DNA of 64,000 nucleotides from assembly GCA_021613535.1 (NCBI GenBank), contig CP075492.1:744001-808000 (forward strand), given 5' to 3'. Below the pieces are notes generated by a model, which searched no databases, was not told the origin of the DNA, and worked only from the letters and a program-made list of their open reading frames with translations. Made by a program: the position numbers and the translations under genes. Origin of the DNA: Adineta vaga (Eukaryota; Rotifera). Positions 1 to 12,432 of this stretch are shown piece by piece; within the stretch, counting starts at the first letter, position 1; each line of letters starts with the position of its first letter.

Positions 1-1071
1 ATAAAAATATTGTGTAGAATAATAAAAAGGATAAAAAATAGCTAAAACGCAATCAATCTTATATTGTTCCTCTAAGAAACGATCGAGATCAGAGAACACA
101 AGGTATTTCCCTCTCGAATGTGTTGATGCTTTTGCGATTTCTTTTGCTCCATTATGTCGAACAGGACGACGACACTACGCTTTAAGTTTGGTCATTACAT
201 TGATTAAAATTCCAATCTTCAGACGAAGAAAAGATATTCAACAGAAAAAATGATGACCTCCTCTTCACTTATGATCCACTAGTAGCTTATTTTTACTTAG
301 TTAGTGAAATCCGATTCCAATCGCCACAAATAACTTTTTTACCTTTTGACTGACCTCTTTTCTAATATATTCTGAAGTTCATATAACTCTGTTAGCTCCT
401 TTTAAGCTTGTTTCGTGTTTATTTAATCTCACTGTAAACACAAGCACACACACATATATATGTAGAGAGAGAAAAACATAGAAAGAGAAATCAGAAAATA
501 AAGGATCCAGTGGAGGACGCTCTCATTATCTTACGCAACCTTTTTCCATTCGTTTCTCTTTCATCTTTAGCAACACTTCGACGAAGAGTCGAGGACTGAT
601 CAAGACAATAGTTACACGAATAACTGTGAATAATCGAGTACATGTACAACGATAGAAGAAAGATAAATATAATCTATATATATATATTCATTCACAAAAA
701 AGATTCATAATTTTTAAACACAATGCGAATTAGAAAATGTACTTTTTCGCAAATTCAATCGTCATATATGACCGAAAAATGTCAGTGAAAATGACAATTA
801 AGTTCAAGTTCTTGATATCTGAAAATTTGTTTCTCATCAATCTTTATGGGTTATCGAAGTGTGAAATTGTTTGCTTGAATAACTAATAAGATACTGAAAG
901 AATTTGAAAAGAAACTATTCATGATTTTGTCACATCAAACTAAATAAAATAGGCATTCAAATACTTCCAATTCTATGAGATGGAAACAAATTCTGTCATC
1001 ATGATTTCATGCCATACTCTTTTTTATAAAAAGAAAGAAAATTTGAGATCTTTCTCATTTCCATTTCTAAC
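1..1071. other. AT-rich intergenic region
   Basis: No open frame of useful length or recognisable protein similarity is seen on either strand. The stretch contains short CA/TA microsatellite runs near 440-470 and 675-690. It may hold the promoter of the GPCR that starts at 1072, but no specific element can be named. Confidence 0.5.
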
Positions 1072-2141
1072 ATGTCTTCGAATAGTGTAAGTTCTGGTCT
1101 ATTAATTGCTCCAATACAATTGAATATTTATCTTGGATTATTGATATATGTAACTGGTGTTCTTGGTAGTATTGGTAATATAATTATTTACAGATCTCGA
1201 TCATTACGTGATCGAGCTTGTTCGGTTTATTTATTTTGGCGATCTGTTGTTGATTTTATTTATATGAATTCGATTCTTTTAGCACGAATTTTACAGAAAG
1301 GTTTTAAAATTCCCATCATGACACGATATGAATTTTTGTTTAAAATTCGTCAATTCGGTTCGAGTTATGTTAATCAACTTGCTTTTACTTTCTTAGCATT
1401 GGCAACACTTGATCGAATTTTCTTAGCACATCGATCACCTGGTAAGTCGAGTGAATTCTTTTCTTTTTCGCAAAAATTCTTTCTTTAATTTTAGGCCTTC
1501 GTCGATGGGGAAATCGTATTCCTTTAGCTAAAAAACTCGTCATTATGTCTAATATCATATGATTAATTGCACTTTGTCATAAATTAATTTGGTATGGCGG
1601 AGCAGCAAACGGAAAATGTGAAGCTCAACCAGGTTTCTATGCTTATTTCGACAATATATTCGGTGCAATTGTCACCTGTCTTTTCCCAATGGTTGTTTTA
1701 ACTATACTTGGAATTTTAATTGGGCGAAGTGTTCATCGTGTTGCTCAACGACGGCGGGTTGTTCCAGCAGTAACAAATGGTGGAGGAACTCATGCGGAAC
1801 AATCTGCTATACAAAAAATGGATGTACAGTTGACAATTATGCTCTTCTTGGATATATTTGTGGCAATGATTTCATTTTTACCATATGCAGTAAATTTAAT
1901 ATATGGAAATATTACGGGAAATTGGTCAAAATCAGCATTACAAGTTGCTTGGGAAAATATTATCGGTGAAATTATTAATTTATTATCTTATACATTTTTT
2001 AGTACTTCATTTTATGTTTCAATCATTTCATTGACTGGTTTTCGTGATCAACTTTTACGAGCAATTCGATTGAAGAAACCAAAAATAATGATTCATTCAC
2101 GAACAGGTATAACTACAAATAAAACTGCTCCAATTCAATAA
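1072..2141 (+). pseudogene. Rhodopsin-like 7TM receptor (GPCR) with one in-frame TGA
   Basis: Predicted seven-transmembrane receptor of the large bdelloid FMRFamide-receptor-like class; ligand unknown. Exon 1 (1072-1441) covers TM1-TM3, with a GNxxxYRSRSLR first loop and a DR-type motif (LATLDRIF) at the end of TM3. A 53-base intron (GTAAGT at 1442, TTTTAG ending 1494) leads to exon 2 in the correct phase, carrying TM4-TM7. Exon 2 reads through to 2141 except for a TGA at 1560-1562. That codon lies in TM4, in the context NII-stop-LIALCH, where class A receptors have their near-invariant Trp (W4.50). It is therefore most simply read as TGG mutated to TGA. No other lesion is visible. It could be a very recent pseudogene, a polymorphic null allele, a base-calling error, or a site corrected in RNA. 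Confidence 0.8.
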
Positions 2142-2172
2142 CTCAAATGAACAAAGAAAATAAATAAGTAGC

Positions 2173-2225
2173 GCTTGAGGATGTGAATGAAAAATAATTA
2201 CCATAGGCACATCCTCACCCTCTAG
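2173..2225. repeat. Telomere-like hairpin, short
   Basis: The arms GAGGATGTG (2177-2185) and CACATCCTC (2208-2216) are exact reverse complements around a 22-base loop, followed by ACCCTC. It lies about 35 bases after the GPCR stop and belongs to the dispersed family described at 13554-13601. Confidence 0.6.
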
Positions 2226-2366
2226 TACAAAACAGAATACATTTTGTTTATCGTAGACCTGTGAAGATTTTCATTGTCCCTGTCATTAATCTTTGTTTAT
2301 TCGATGATGTTCATAATAAGCTACATAAAGATTTCCCAGTTGATCAAAACACATTCTTCTAGCTAC

Positions 2367-2503
2367 ATCAAGGATGTGGGTTTGGATATGAGTGAGATTG
2401 ATCAATAAATATATATCACTCACACCCACACCCACACCCTCAAGATGGTGTGAGTGGATGAGATTGTGGTTATGCTCTTAACCCACACCCTCAAGATGGT
2501 ACA
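2367..2503. repeat. Two adjacent telomere-like hairpin units
   Basis: C-rich tracts at 2421-2440 and 2480-2490 both end with the same boundary, ACCCTCAAGATGGT. Each has an imperfect G-rich partner on its left (for example GGATGTGGGTTTGG from 2371). The repeated unit CACACCC is the complement of the TGTGGG telomere unit described in Adineta vaga. Two units side by side with the same terminal CTCAAGATGG suggest a defined element rather than random simple sequence. Confidence 0.65.
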
Positions 2504-2689
2504 TCACCATCATTGATTAAAATTCAATATCAACAGCCAATTTCAATCGACGTATCATCAAGCAATCTAGATGCTTATGTATTCTCTACTAATCGACTTG
2601 ATCCAAGTTATATGACTAATACCAACTATATCTCTGATCGATTTCTTCGCATCAGAATGATTCATTTCAACGGAACAGTAATGGAATGA
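2497..2689 (+). pseudogene. Orphan coding fragment next to a telomere-like tract
   Basis: An open frame of about 60 codons begins directly at the CTCAAGATGG boundary of the telomere-like repeat and ends with a TGA at about 2687. It contains IQYQQPISIDV and SYMTNTNYISDRFLRIRM. It has the composition of real coding sequence but no start codon. I do not recognise the family. The abrupt junction with the repeat suggests a broken or transposed gene piece. Confidence 0.35.
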
Positions 2690-2777
2690 TCTTAACATAT
2701 ATTTCTGAATTTATTAATAAGATTGTTATACTATCACGGAACAATTTTTGCATTTGGGGTTTACTAATTAATGGTAA

Positions 2778-3160
2778 TCAATTTGAGCACAAACCTTTCA
2801 AACAAAACATGCAGAAACAACAGAATATACAAAAACCGACCATTGTTCCTATAACAATTCCAACAATTGCTCCGACTGAAAGTGATTTATTCGATTCACT
2901 TGTATCTGCTCTTGATTCTTTTGCTTGAATATAATTATCATTCAATGTCCAATTGATTGTTTGATTCAATGTCGTTGTCTCAGACGTGTTCAGAATAGAG
3001 TCAACTTCTATTGATGTTGGATATAGTGCATTAGCGGCGGCATATTTATGAAAACATAAAAGACCTGCAAATAAAACAAAATATTTGAAAGAATATCAAA
3101 CAAAAGTGAATCTTGGCTATCACTTGCCGCCAAAAGAAAAAGTATTGTTAAAAACTGCAT
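2778..3160 (-). CDS. Small single-pass type I membrane protein, two exons
   Basis: Exon 1 (3124-3160) gives MQFLTILFLLAA. A 59-base intron (donor GTGATA, acceptor TTTGCAG, 3065-3123) joins in phase 1 to exon 2 (2778-3064), giving 107 residues with no lesion. A signal peptide covers about residues 1-25. It is followed by a short Ser/Thr/Asn-rich ectodomain with N-glycosylation sequons (NTS, NQT, NWT, NKS). A membrane segment follows (GAIVGIVIGTMVG), running into a Cys-rich stretch (FCIFCCFCMFC) and a very short cytosolic tail. The Cys cluster could be palmitoylated or metal-binding; that is inference. No named family is recognised. The intron phase and clean frame make this a credible small gene. 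Confidence 0.65.
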
Positions 3161-3769
3161 TTCTTGTGTTTCGTTGTATAAAAATATGACTATTGAAATT
3201 CTTCTCAGATTAACATACATTATATACACATACATGCGATGATTTATTATTGGAAGTTTCCAATTTTACAAGAAGCAATAAACTTCATATCCCATTTATG
3301 ATTTGCAATAAATCACAATGTATTATCATCACGGAAGTATTTTAGACAGTATAAACCAAGATTATTCAAAGTATTTCTTAGAAAATATTACACATTGCAT
3401 AATATTTATCGCTGATAGTCAAAATGTAGATGTTTCTGTTTTCTCTTCACCTAAACTCCACATCCTCACAAAATCGTTCGACGAAATATTCGACGTTATC
3501 TATTGACTCAGTATACTGAAAATAATGTATGATTTATTACTCGTAAAAATCGCAGTTATAACCTGTAACGGTTAAATCTATTCATAGATATTAGCAATAA
3601 ATTGTGAAGAACAAAAGCACATGATGAATGTATTATTATTATAAACATACATTACTGATGTATTTTAAAGAAAAAACAAGAAAATTATTCTATTTTTCCT
3701 TCTGATTAAAAGAAAAAAAATCTTATTTTTTAAATAAAATTAGTTCAATAGTTTATTTTAAATGTCTTC
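3161..3769. other. Intergenic, nothing recognised
   Basis: AT-rich sequence with only short open frames of non-coding appearance. No repeat or RNA gene is recognised. Confidence 0.4.
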
Positions 3770-4112
3770 CTAGGTTTGTTCGCCTATTGGTAAATTACAA
3801 CGAGGACATCCTGGGCACTGTTTTCCATTGATTGTTTCCAGAGTTTGTTGAAGATTTTCACATTCCATTGCTGGACACAAAATATGTGGACATGGAGAAA
3901 TCTATTCAAAGAAAACTATAGAATTCAATTGAAATAAAAAAGAAAGAGAATTTACTGTTTTAATATCTACATTTGAGGGTTCATCAGTTGAAATATCCGA
4001 TGCTATACAAATCAAATTTATATAATGAATTTATTTCTTGTACAATAATTACCAGGTACACTATACTCATCTCTTTCATACACTTTTTGCGGTACACATC
4101 ACTTTCGGATGA
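3770..4112 (-). CDS. Small Cys-rich (zinc-binding-like) protein, 3' exons
   Basis: Three exons join in phase: about 4053-4112, 3956-4002 and 3770-3901. The donors are GTAATT and GTAAAT; the acceptors are TATAG and AATAG. The product ends with CPHILCPAMEC and, further on, CPGCPRCNLPIGEQT, then a stop. The spacing CxxxxC...CxxCxxC suggests a small zinc-binding fold such as a RING remnant. No initiator ATG was found for the first exon, so the 5' end is unresolved and the gene may be incomplete. The regular short introns argue that it is, or was, a genuine gene. Confidence 0.35.
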
Positions 4113-4414
4113 AATCCGAAGTTTTCGCATTTATTCTTTGTGAAATTAATTTGACTTTAAAAACTGTATGTTGTTTTTATTATTTAATTGAATAAATCAC
4201 AAGACATCGACAAACAGCGAGTGAGACACGAATAACAAAATAGAAAGCGAATGTCTGTTGATAGATGACTATGATATAAAAGCAAATGTTCCTTTACAAA
4301 AAAAATGTTCTTCACATACAAAAGGCACAGAGTTACAACATCGACTTAGAAAATGATAATCATTTAACCACAAAATATTGTCGATAGATATCTTCTACTC
4401 AATTAAATTGTATG

Positions 4415-7400
4415 TCAACGAGTAAACCTTCGATTGATGATGCGTTGAGGCAGAATCTTTTTGATGATTATCAGCAATGCTGCTTTATAAGTCTGTGATG
4501 GCAGAATGAATGCAAAGACTACCGACATTGATGGTAAAAATCCGATGAGATAACTAAATACAATAAGAAGAGGACGTCGATCAACTTTATTACACACAAA
4601 GGTGAAAGTCAAAATGAGACGAGGTAGAGCGAGTAAACCAAGAATTGCAGGCGCAATCAGTATGTGCTTGTGTCTGCGAATTTGTTTTTTTATGTCTGCA
4701 AATAATAAATTACCAGTCACGTTCTTATTAGCGGTTGGTTGTGCAGTCGCCTGTCGCTTCGATGAAAGAGTACCCATAATAATGATGACACTACTGGCAA
4801 AATTACAAATTATTGGTAGTAGAAATAACGAAATATTTAAAGTTGAATAAACGGTTAGAAAACTTGGTCGATCAGCATTGATTGTAAGTACACACCACTC
4901 TTGGTTGTCCTGTGTATCATTTACTATTCGACGAAAAATTAATTCTGGCGTGCAAAAGAGACCAACTAGGATAAACACTGCTAGAATGACCCATTTGGCT
5001 ACGCTTTTACTTTTTGCAGTCTGGAAGCGGGTTTTACGTGTAACGGCCATTGTTCGTTCGATGCCTACGGAGGCATTAAGCCATTCACAACTTGCCGGAC
5101 ACCATTTTAATAGAAACTCCATGAGTGAACAGCTAACGTTATTCTGCTTTTGACTGAACAAGACGATTATTTTACACACAAGTGTTATCATATTGGCCAA
5201 CCCGATTAAAGATGAAAATAATAAATAACGATCACAACCAGATTTTCGTGCCTTTTCTTGAACAAATGTGCTCGTGGAGAGACCATTAAGTATCAATCCA
5301 AAAACGGCCAAGATACAAACCAAAACGATAGTCCATTTAACCTCACTTGACTGGTAAAGAATACTAGTTGCAGTCGGTAATATATAGGAGCCGATAATAC
5401 CATCAAGCGAAAGAGTATAACCGGCCATTGAGAATTGACATATATTTCCGTAGCTGCATGGGTCACAGAGGCACACGGAAGTAGTTGGACAAATTTTATG
5501 ATCTTGGACACACATACCTTGACCACTACACGTGCTTAATGGACATCCATACTTTGTTGTCTTGAAATTCACACAATCTGTATGGTTGATCTTATTACAT
5601 AAACACATGAGTTCATCATCGTAAAAACAAGTCAATCTCTTTCCTTTGTGTAACTTTTCAAGACACAAACTTTGATAGCTCTTAACGCGTTGTAGTGGAC
5701 GTTGAGCGAGAACAGTAGGATCCAACAGCTCTCGAATATGATGACATCGATTGGATGATTGTATTTTAGTATCTATCTCATTAAATTTATTGCAAGGATA
5801 CGTTGCACATAAAACCAAGAGATAATATTCAAATTGATCACGATCTTCATACAGTTGAATGAAAACAAGTGATGGCATTACCACAGAATTTTTGACAAAA
5901 AATGTAAAATTTGATATACCTCGATGAAGACGCCGAAAATAGACTAAGTGACTAGGTTCGCCCAAAAATAGTTGTAAAAAAGTGTGAATGAATACAATTT
6001 TCGATGATGGAATAGGAGTATCTTTTGTAAATGTTACATGAATTTGTGGTGCACGGCTTTCACACCGTTTACCAACCCATTCTAAATCACATAGACATTC
6101 AAATGCTGTGTACGCTTTAGATTGTAATTCATTTATCGTTATACAGCGACCGTTTCCACTACACATAGCACGAGTGCATGGATCAAATGGAATCAAACAT
6201 CGGCTACCAATACGCCCCGCTGGACATACACATATATCTCGATTGAGCTGACTATCTTTTCCAAGACAGAGAGACTCGTTTGAACATGATGAACAACGAC
6301 TATTTTTGAACGTTATTTGCATTGTTTCTGATACCTTTGCTGTATCAGGTATGATCAATCGCTTTGCTATTCGGTTGACTGGTAAAAATTCGAATGGAAC
6401 AGAAAAATTCCATGATATACGATGTTCAAGTTCTTGGAATGTAAACACATGAATAAACACTGAATGATTGTAAAGTAGTGATGATTCGTTGATTGGATAG
6501 GGCAAATAGATTAAATAGCGAGGCAAACAATTAAATAATGGATTGTAAATAATCTGTTCATATGAAATAATAGAAGCGTTGTAATCATTACGTACTAAGA
6601 GAATGACAACTTTAAAGAATGATGATAGAGGATCAAGATGATCAATCGAACCCATGACTTGTAGTTGAAGTACGAATATCAGTCGCCTACGTTGAAATTG
6701 ACATCGATCACCATAGTACTGATTCGGACAGAAACAATAGAAACCAGGAGGATTGATTGATGAACGTATATGTACTCCGCGGTTACAGCGCCAAAGAATA
6801 GAATCGTCAAATAATGATCGACTTTGTCCAATTTGACTTGTTATTATTTTTTCTGAACGCTGTTCCGGATAGCTTGAAAAATGGATGAGATCTATTGATT
6901 CTACAAACGTTCGATCGATGAGCTCGCAAAAGATTTCATCTTCACCGTCGCGACAGTGGAATTTAGTATCACAACGGGTAATACGATTACGTACAGAACC
7001 ATCACGACAACGAAAAAGGCCAATTTCACAGGATGACTCTTTTCCATTGTAGAGCCATTTGCATGCAGTAGTTTCATCATCATTTTCCGGACAATCCTGA
7101 TGACAATCGCAGACTTGCATAGGCGAAATACATAGATCTGAATTTCGACATCGATAGCGACGCATAAGATTATCTTGATAATGGATACGACAGAATTTTC
7201 GTTCATCAGCTGCGCCCAAACAATTGATAACATCATCATTAGCTTTCGAAATCGACAAACATTTTGGATAGCCCGTCTGAGGATCAAAACACATATGTTG
7301 AGTGCGATTACAACCCATGGCTTGATACAAGAACGAAAAACAACCGATTTCATCACGTCCGTCTAGAAGATTCCATGCACGATTGCATTTGTTATGAGAT

Positions 7401-10400
7401 GCATTATGATACCATTGGGTCATGATACAGTTCGATTCATCCGTGTTATTATCCATATCGGGTATACTTTCAATAATCCCATTGCAAATGTGACCAAAAG
7501 TCAAGTTGAAATAAGGTGGCTCATGACGGTAGATCCGACATTTATCGGAATCTACGTTCTCGCATGAATAACGATGGAAAGTACCTTCATCACTTCCATC
7601 GACGCAATTCCACTAGAACAGTGCACAAGTTTTGGATTATACTTTAAGACAAAAATGATGGCAGACTACACAAGAAACATCAAAAGGAAAATAATTGTTT
7701 CAATTTGATTTAAAACTCATGCAACTGAAAATTCCCCCAACTATCTTCGATATCGGCATTCCTTGCAAACAATTCTCCCAACAAATTCTAATATCGTGTA
7801 TACTACGTTGTGTTTTTTTTCTTATTTTGTATGAATCTTCGAGTGTGTAAAGTAGAAGTTTGATATATTTGATCCAGTACAGTATACAGTATAATGTCTC
7901 TATAGTGGTCACCCAAGGGCCATTTCAAAGTGTACACACTATACGAAGGTGTTCACATAGGGAGATTATACTGTATCTTTATTCATTCTTTTTATCATAT
8001 TATCATAATTTTCTAGCATTGAGCCTGTAGTTTTGGCGTTTTCTTAATTTGAGTCCGAAAGATAATCTAGTGGTTCTTGAACGAGAAAAGTTACTATAAA
8101 ACTTATGAATAGTCTTGCAAAAGTTCTTCCAAAACTTGTGCTGAAAATAATAGCCTCAGTTCAGCTACAATTCAGTTTCATGCATTCTAAGTGATCTTCA
8201 AAAACCGGTTTGAAATCACTTGTATAGATTATAAACAAAACCGTATTTACGCAGTAGAGACGAAAGCTATAGGAAAAATTTTCACCGAGAACAGGACGGA
8301 ATAGTTGTAAAACAAACGATAACCCAGGAAGATCCCCAAATCTGGAATTGATAATACCAGTAGCTAGAGCTCGTTGAGTCAAATCTCTTCACCAATCGAT
8401 TGACCGATTCACCTTCGGTACATATCGAAAATCTTAGATTTACATATGATAATCTAGGAAAAAATAGAAGGGATCTAGTTTCTCGACTTTTAACCTCACC
8501 ATTGGTTATATATCAATTATATATGTCAAACAAACTATGCGTAAAATTGAAAAATTAGATCCCTTCTATTTTTCTTAGGATATAACATATAAATCTAGGA
8601 TTTTCGATATGTATCTAAGGTGAGTAGATCAATCGATTTGTGAGGAGATTTGCTCTTCGTATATTGGAAAGAAGAATATTCATCAGCGAGTCTTTTTTTA
8701 CCCATTTTTGGATCTCCGTGGATCTTTGTAGAATCTGCTCAACGGACTCTATCTATTGGTATTAACAATTCCCAATTTGGGTATCATTGTGAGTCTTCGC
8801 TTGTTTTACAAATACTCGACAACCACCAGAAAAATTTCACTTTGCAGCTCCCTAAACGGCGCCTGTTTCCATCCATTGGAAATAAATCTTAAAAGAAAAA
8901 GATAACTTTTCTCTATCGGTTTCATTATCGTAGCCTTAACAAAATAATTCAGACAGGCAAACAAATAATTTGGTCGTCGTTTATTGGTATTTTTCGAGCT
9001 CTAGATTAATTTAGCCCGATAACCTGTTATCAATTTAGTAGCTGTTCATTTTGTTCATTGGGATATGAGATCTCATTGTACTATGTATACATACAGGTTA
9101 ACTGACACCGACGGTGTCGGCTTAGTCAGTGACAGTTCTTCGGTATTTGCACTGGGACTGCACATTCCTACATTAAGATGAACTGATCACTCAGAAATCA
9201 ATTTGAAAATAGATTTTAGTAAAATCAACAACAGAAGCACTATTCAAAGACTGATCGTTTCAGCAAAAATAATCTGTTTCCAGTCTCACACTTCGACCTG
9301 ATAAATACTCACGATTTTATTGTCGATGGCCGATGTATGAATACACCTTGCTCCACTATCGCATCTATATCTAGAAGGTAAATTTAACAAACATGTGTTT
9401 GTTTGATGTTCGTCTTCGCCATTTGCACAATCGTATTTACCATCAGAAAGTCGATGGCGCGAGATAGAAGTTATATTATCATGGCATTGAAACAATGCAG
9501 ATTGATTACCACTAGCATGTGGAGAATAGATAAGTGCGCAAGAGTGCACCAAGCGTTTGACATCTTTAATCATAGCAGCGAAATTATCGTATGTTTGGTT
9601 CGTCAATGTGTCAAATGTTCGACATAATAAACCATGAAGCCAAAATAAGTTTATCGTATTCTGACTCTTAGCGAGATATGGGCATATAGTCTCATTGAAA
9701 CAGATCGATACTGGCGTGTTATTATTATATGTGAGAACTACGTGTGCAAAAAGAATGAATGTTGACGATGGCATTTGTTTTAAGTAAAGAATATCTCGTG
9801 GATATCTAGGACAGCCATCTATTGTACTTGGCCCATCATAACAGTATCCATCACCGCACGAAAATTCTGATCGGTAACATAATCGGTCTTCACAGGCATG
9901 ACTAATTCGATCGCTGCAGTCGTATGTTTCCCCTGGTATTTCATCAGATCCATCCATACAGTCGAACTCACCATCAAAGTGAAACACTTTGTCAATACAT
10001 AGTCCATTTAAACAACGAAATTCCGTTATAGGATCGCATTCATTATACTCAAGTGCATCGCATTGATATTCATCCAACCCATTGGCACAATCGATTTTAC
10101 CTATGAAAATATTTTTACCGTCAGCTATCTGTATTTGGATCTCGAATATTCATTCTACGAGATCAAAAGATGATGGAAACTTCGCATATAGATGAGATCT
10201 GTCTGGGCAGAAAAAATGTCTCATTTCGATGTGTGTTGCAAAATAGCGACAATTTAATGGCAAGGTAATATCTCGGTAAGGATGCATTTGTTCTGTCTCA
10301 AATTCAGGGAAGTTTCTAATATTTATAAGACCTATCTATGGATGAAAATTTAGTTCGTTATTTGATCATTCAGGTATTCAGAAGAATCTTATAGTCATAA

Positions 10401-12432
10401 GCCAAAATCCAGTAATCGTGTGTACGCATGTTCTGCCAAAAAGCGATTGGACACAGGAAAACGCACTCTCATGAGCAGAGATGTGAGGTTTACAGACAGG
10501 CGGAGGCGCAGAAGGGGTATTTTCACAGCTACTAAGGGTGAGAGTGTGAGTGAGCGCGTTGGTCAAGGTATCTCTTCTTCACCCACACCTTCAACTCGGA
10601 ATCGAAACAGTTGTTTTTCAAAGCTAACTGGTGTATTCTGTAGACTATCCCTAAGGTTATAAAATCTTTACTCGAAGTTTTCCTAAGAGAAGTGACAGTT
10701 TTGTTAGCACTGTGACAGAGTATGTCTGAGCAACTGAAAAAACACTCGTATAACCTAGTGAGAAGTTCCTAACCAATTTCAAAGTATACAAATGCTTCTT
10801 CAGACTCGCTAGATTATGATGTAATAAAAATTTCTTTTTTCAAAACTTTATGTGACCACCACATAGCCAATTTTCTGAAGATATTTTACCATTTATATGA
10901 CTTGTGTCACATACAGCTCTCCTTTAGCTTTATCCGAATGGGATGAAATTTTTACCACAGAAACTTTGAAATATTCTCTATGCAAGCCGACAAGAATTTT
11001 GAAAAACATGTCTTTTCAAAATCTTTTTCGACTTCGCTCGATGTAGTATCGGCTGTTTTTATTTTTGATCTTTCCATCCCCACTTATAGATTTTCTAAAA
11101 TTGAGAAATCTTGTTTTCGAGAATCTTTTTCGTAGTTTTGATATTAAGACTAAAGTAAAGGATATTTTGGAAAACGGTCAAAACCACATCTGGATAATAG
11201 ATAAAAGTATCACTGCTAAAAATTTTAGCTCTATTGGACAAAGATAAAGGGGAGTTTTGGGTGTCCTAACTTTCGATGAAGAATCTGCTAAGCACAAACA
11301 AAAAGTTCTTAAAAATAGTTTTCTTTGACGTTAAACGTTGATAAACGTCTCAAAGAAATTCAACAACACGTTCAATCGAGACAGTTCAAACGTCGGTCCG
11401 AACATTAACCTATAGCTTATGTATGGCACAAATAAAAATTTTTTTTTTTCAAATTTAGCCTAAGAAAAAGAAAGATGGTGGGGCCCTTAAGGACTATCTA
11501 GAATATGATCTCTTAGTGATGGGAAATCACCTTTAACTTACAGTTATAATATCAGATCTTTGGTAATCTAAATGGCTAACTTCATAAAAGAAGTACTATT
11601 TCTCGAAAACAAAAGTACTTTTTGGAGTTTAATCAAAATTTTTCGGGCTGGTAAATCCGAATCTATACGATTTTTAAAAATTCGTGGTATCTTTATTTTC
11701 AAGAAATAGTCTTTTCTTAATGAAAATCTCAAGATCGAAAAACTTTTGATCAAACTTTTCATTACGTTTTACTCGATATCTAGTAACATAAATGTGGGTA
11801 AAGCTAACTTTCGTCCCCTAAAGAAAAGAACTCATTTACTCACCATCACATATTTCCCGCCAATCTAAGCATAAGACGGATTGACATTCGCCACCATTCA
11901 GCTCATAACATGTGCCGTTTGTGATCGAAAAGATATTATCCGGTACTTCATATCTGTCTTCAAGCCGGTCCAAGATGAAATCCATTGGTTCACTATCGGA
12001 ATCATATGCATACTCACAGTTGCTTCCGAACCATACATTGCCTTGATTCGAACAATTGACAAACAATCCAGTCTCACTACCCGATTCATATTCTTCGATT
12101 ACATCGAATGGCGCATACCACTCGAACAGCTCTCTAGCCGAGATGTTCATTTCATGCATATATTTAAATTGGAGTGGTACACCATTGACTATATTTTCAT
12201 TAGACATCAGGAGTTGGTTGTTCTTACTTGTAGGCCAACGACAATAGTAATGAGTTTCATAAGTTGGAGTCTCGTGATGTGTTACTAGAGCTGATCTAAA
12301 TACGTGCATAAACTTGAAACAATCAAAAGCAGCATTATTTCGGCAACGTATTGTATTATACAGTCGAATATTAACTGAATTTACGGACGAAACGCACCAA
12401 TAAAATAATAAAAGAAGAATACCCAGCAACAT
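4415..12432 (-). CDS. LDLa/EGF-repeat receptor with C-terminal 7TM domain, three exons
   Basis: A complete gene of 1,524 residues in three exons: 11844-12432, 9313-10100 and 4415-7612. Intron 1 (10101-11843, phase 1) and intron 2 (7613-9312, phase 0) have GTGAGT donors and ATAG/CTAG acceptors. The frame is unbroken from ATG to stop. A signal peptide (MLLGILLLLFYWCVSS) is followed by a Cys-poor N-terminal region. Several LDL-receptor class A modules follow, recognised by the DGxxDCxxGxDE pattern. Next come EGF-like modules (for example GFYCFCPNQYYGDRCQ, CLCDLEWVGKRCE). The C-terminal third is a 7TM domain starting near VKWTIVLVCILAVFGLILNG. It is probably a cell-surface receptor or adhesion GPCR-like protein; ligand unknown. 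A paralogue with the same module order lies at 26936-30373. Intron 2 carries two miniature elements. The 7504 start implied by the longest frame is wrong, because the exon continues upstream to 7612. Confidence 0.85.
7887..7973. mobile_element. Short Tc1/mariner-like MITE in receptor intron 2
   Basis: The ends are imperfect inverted repeats: CAGTATAATGTCTCTATAG on the left, and on the right the complement of CAGTATAATCTCCCTATGTG. A TA dinucleotide flanks each side (7885-7886 and 7974-7975). TA target duplication and CAGTATAAT-type ends fit a non-autonomous pogo/Tigger-like element. No coding capacity. Confidence 0.6.
8272..8845. repeat. Degenerate foldback element in receptor intron 2
   Basis: The left part (8272-8480) and right part (8556-8845) are diverged reverse complements. 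Matching blocks include TTGTAAAACAAACGATAAC with its partner near 8795, and GATCTAG/TAGATCCCTTCTATTTTTC at the inner end. The right arm has about 65 extra bases. This explains why similar peptide-like frames appear on opposite strands here; they are not genes. Probably an old foldback or MITE insertion. Confidence 0.6.
10534..10597. repeat. Telomere-like hairpin in receptor intron 1
   Basis: A G-rich left arm (AGGGTGAGAGTGTGAGTGAG) faces a C-rich right arm (TTCACCCACACCTTC). It is an imperfect member of the dispersed telomere-like inverted-repeat family. Confidence 0.45.

Noticed and set aside
1560-1562. TGA reassigned to Trp in this genome
   Set aside because: Intact genes in the window end with TGA (for example 2778-2780) as well as TAA, and they use TGG for Trp throughout. 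Some of the disrupted Trp sites are TAG. Code reassignment does not fit.
1560-1562. Selenocysteine at TGA codons
   Set aside because: The affected families (GPCR, NHL, MULE) have no selenoprotein members, the positions are Trp positions, and no SECIS-like stem-loop was recognised.
2421-2440. A true chromosome end or a head-to-head telomere fusion
   Set aside because: Each tract has only a few units and is flanked on both sides by unique sequence and genes, so these are interstitial pieces.
8161-8892. Two homologous small genes on opposite strands
   Set aside because: They are the arms of one diverged inverted repeat inside a spliced intron.
11881-12288. 135-residue ORF on the plus strand
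   Set aside because: It is the antisense shadow of exon 1 of the LDLa/EGF receptor, whose signal peptide and splice phase are convincing.
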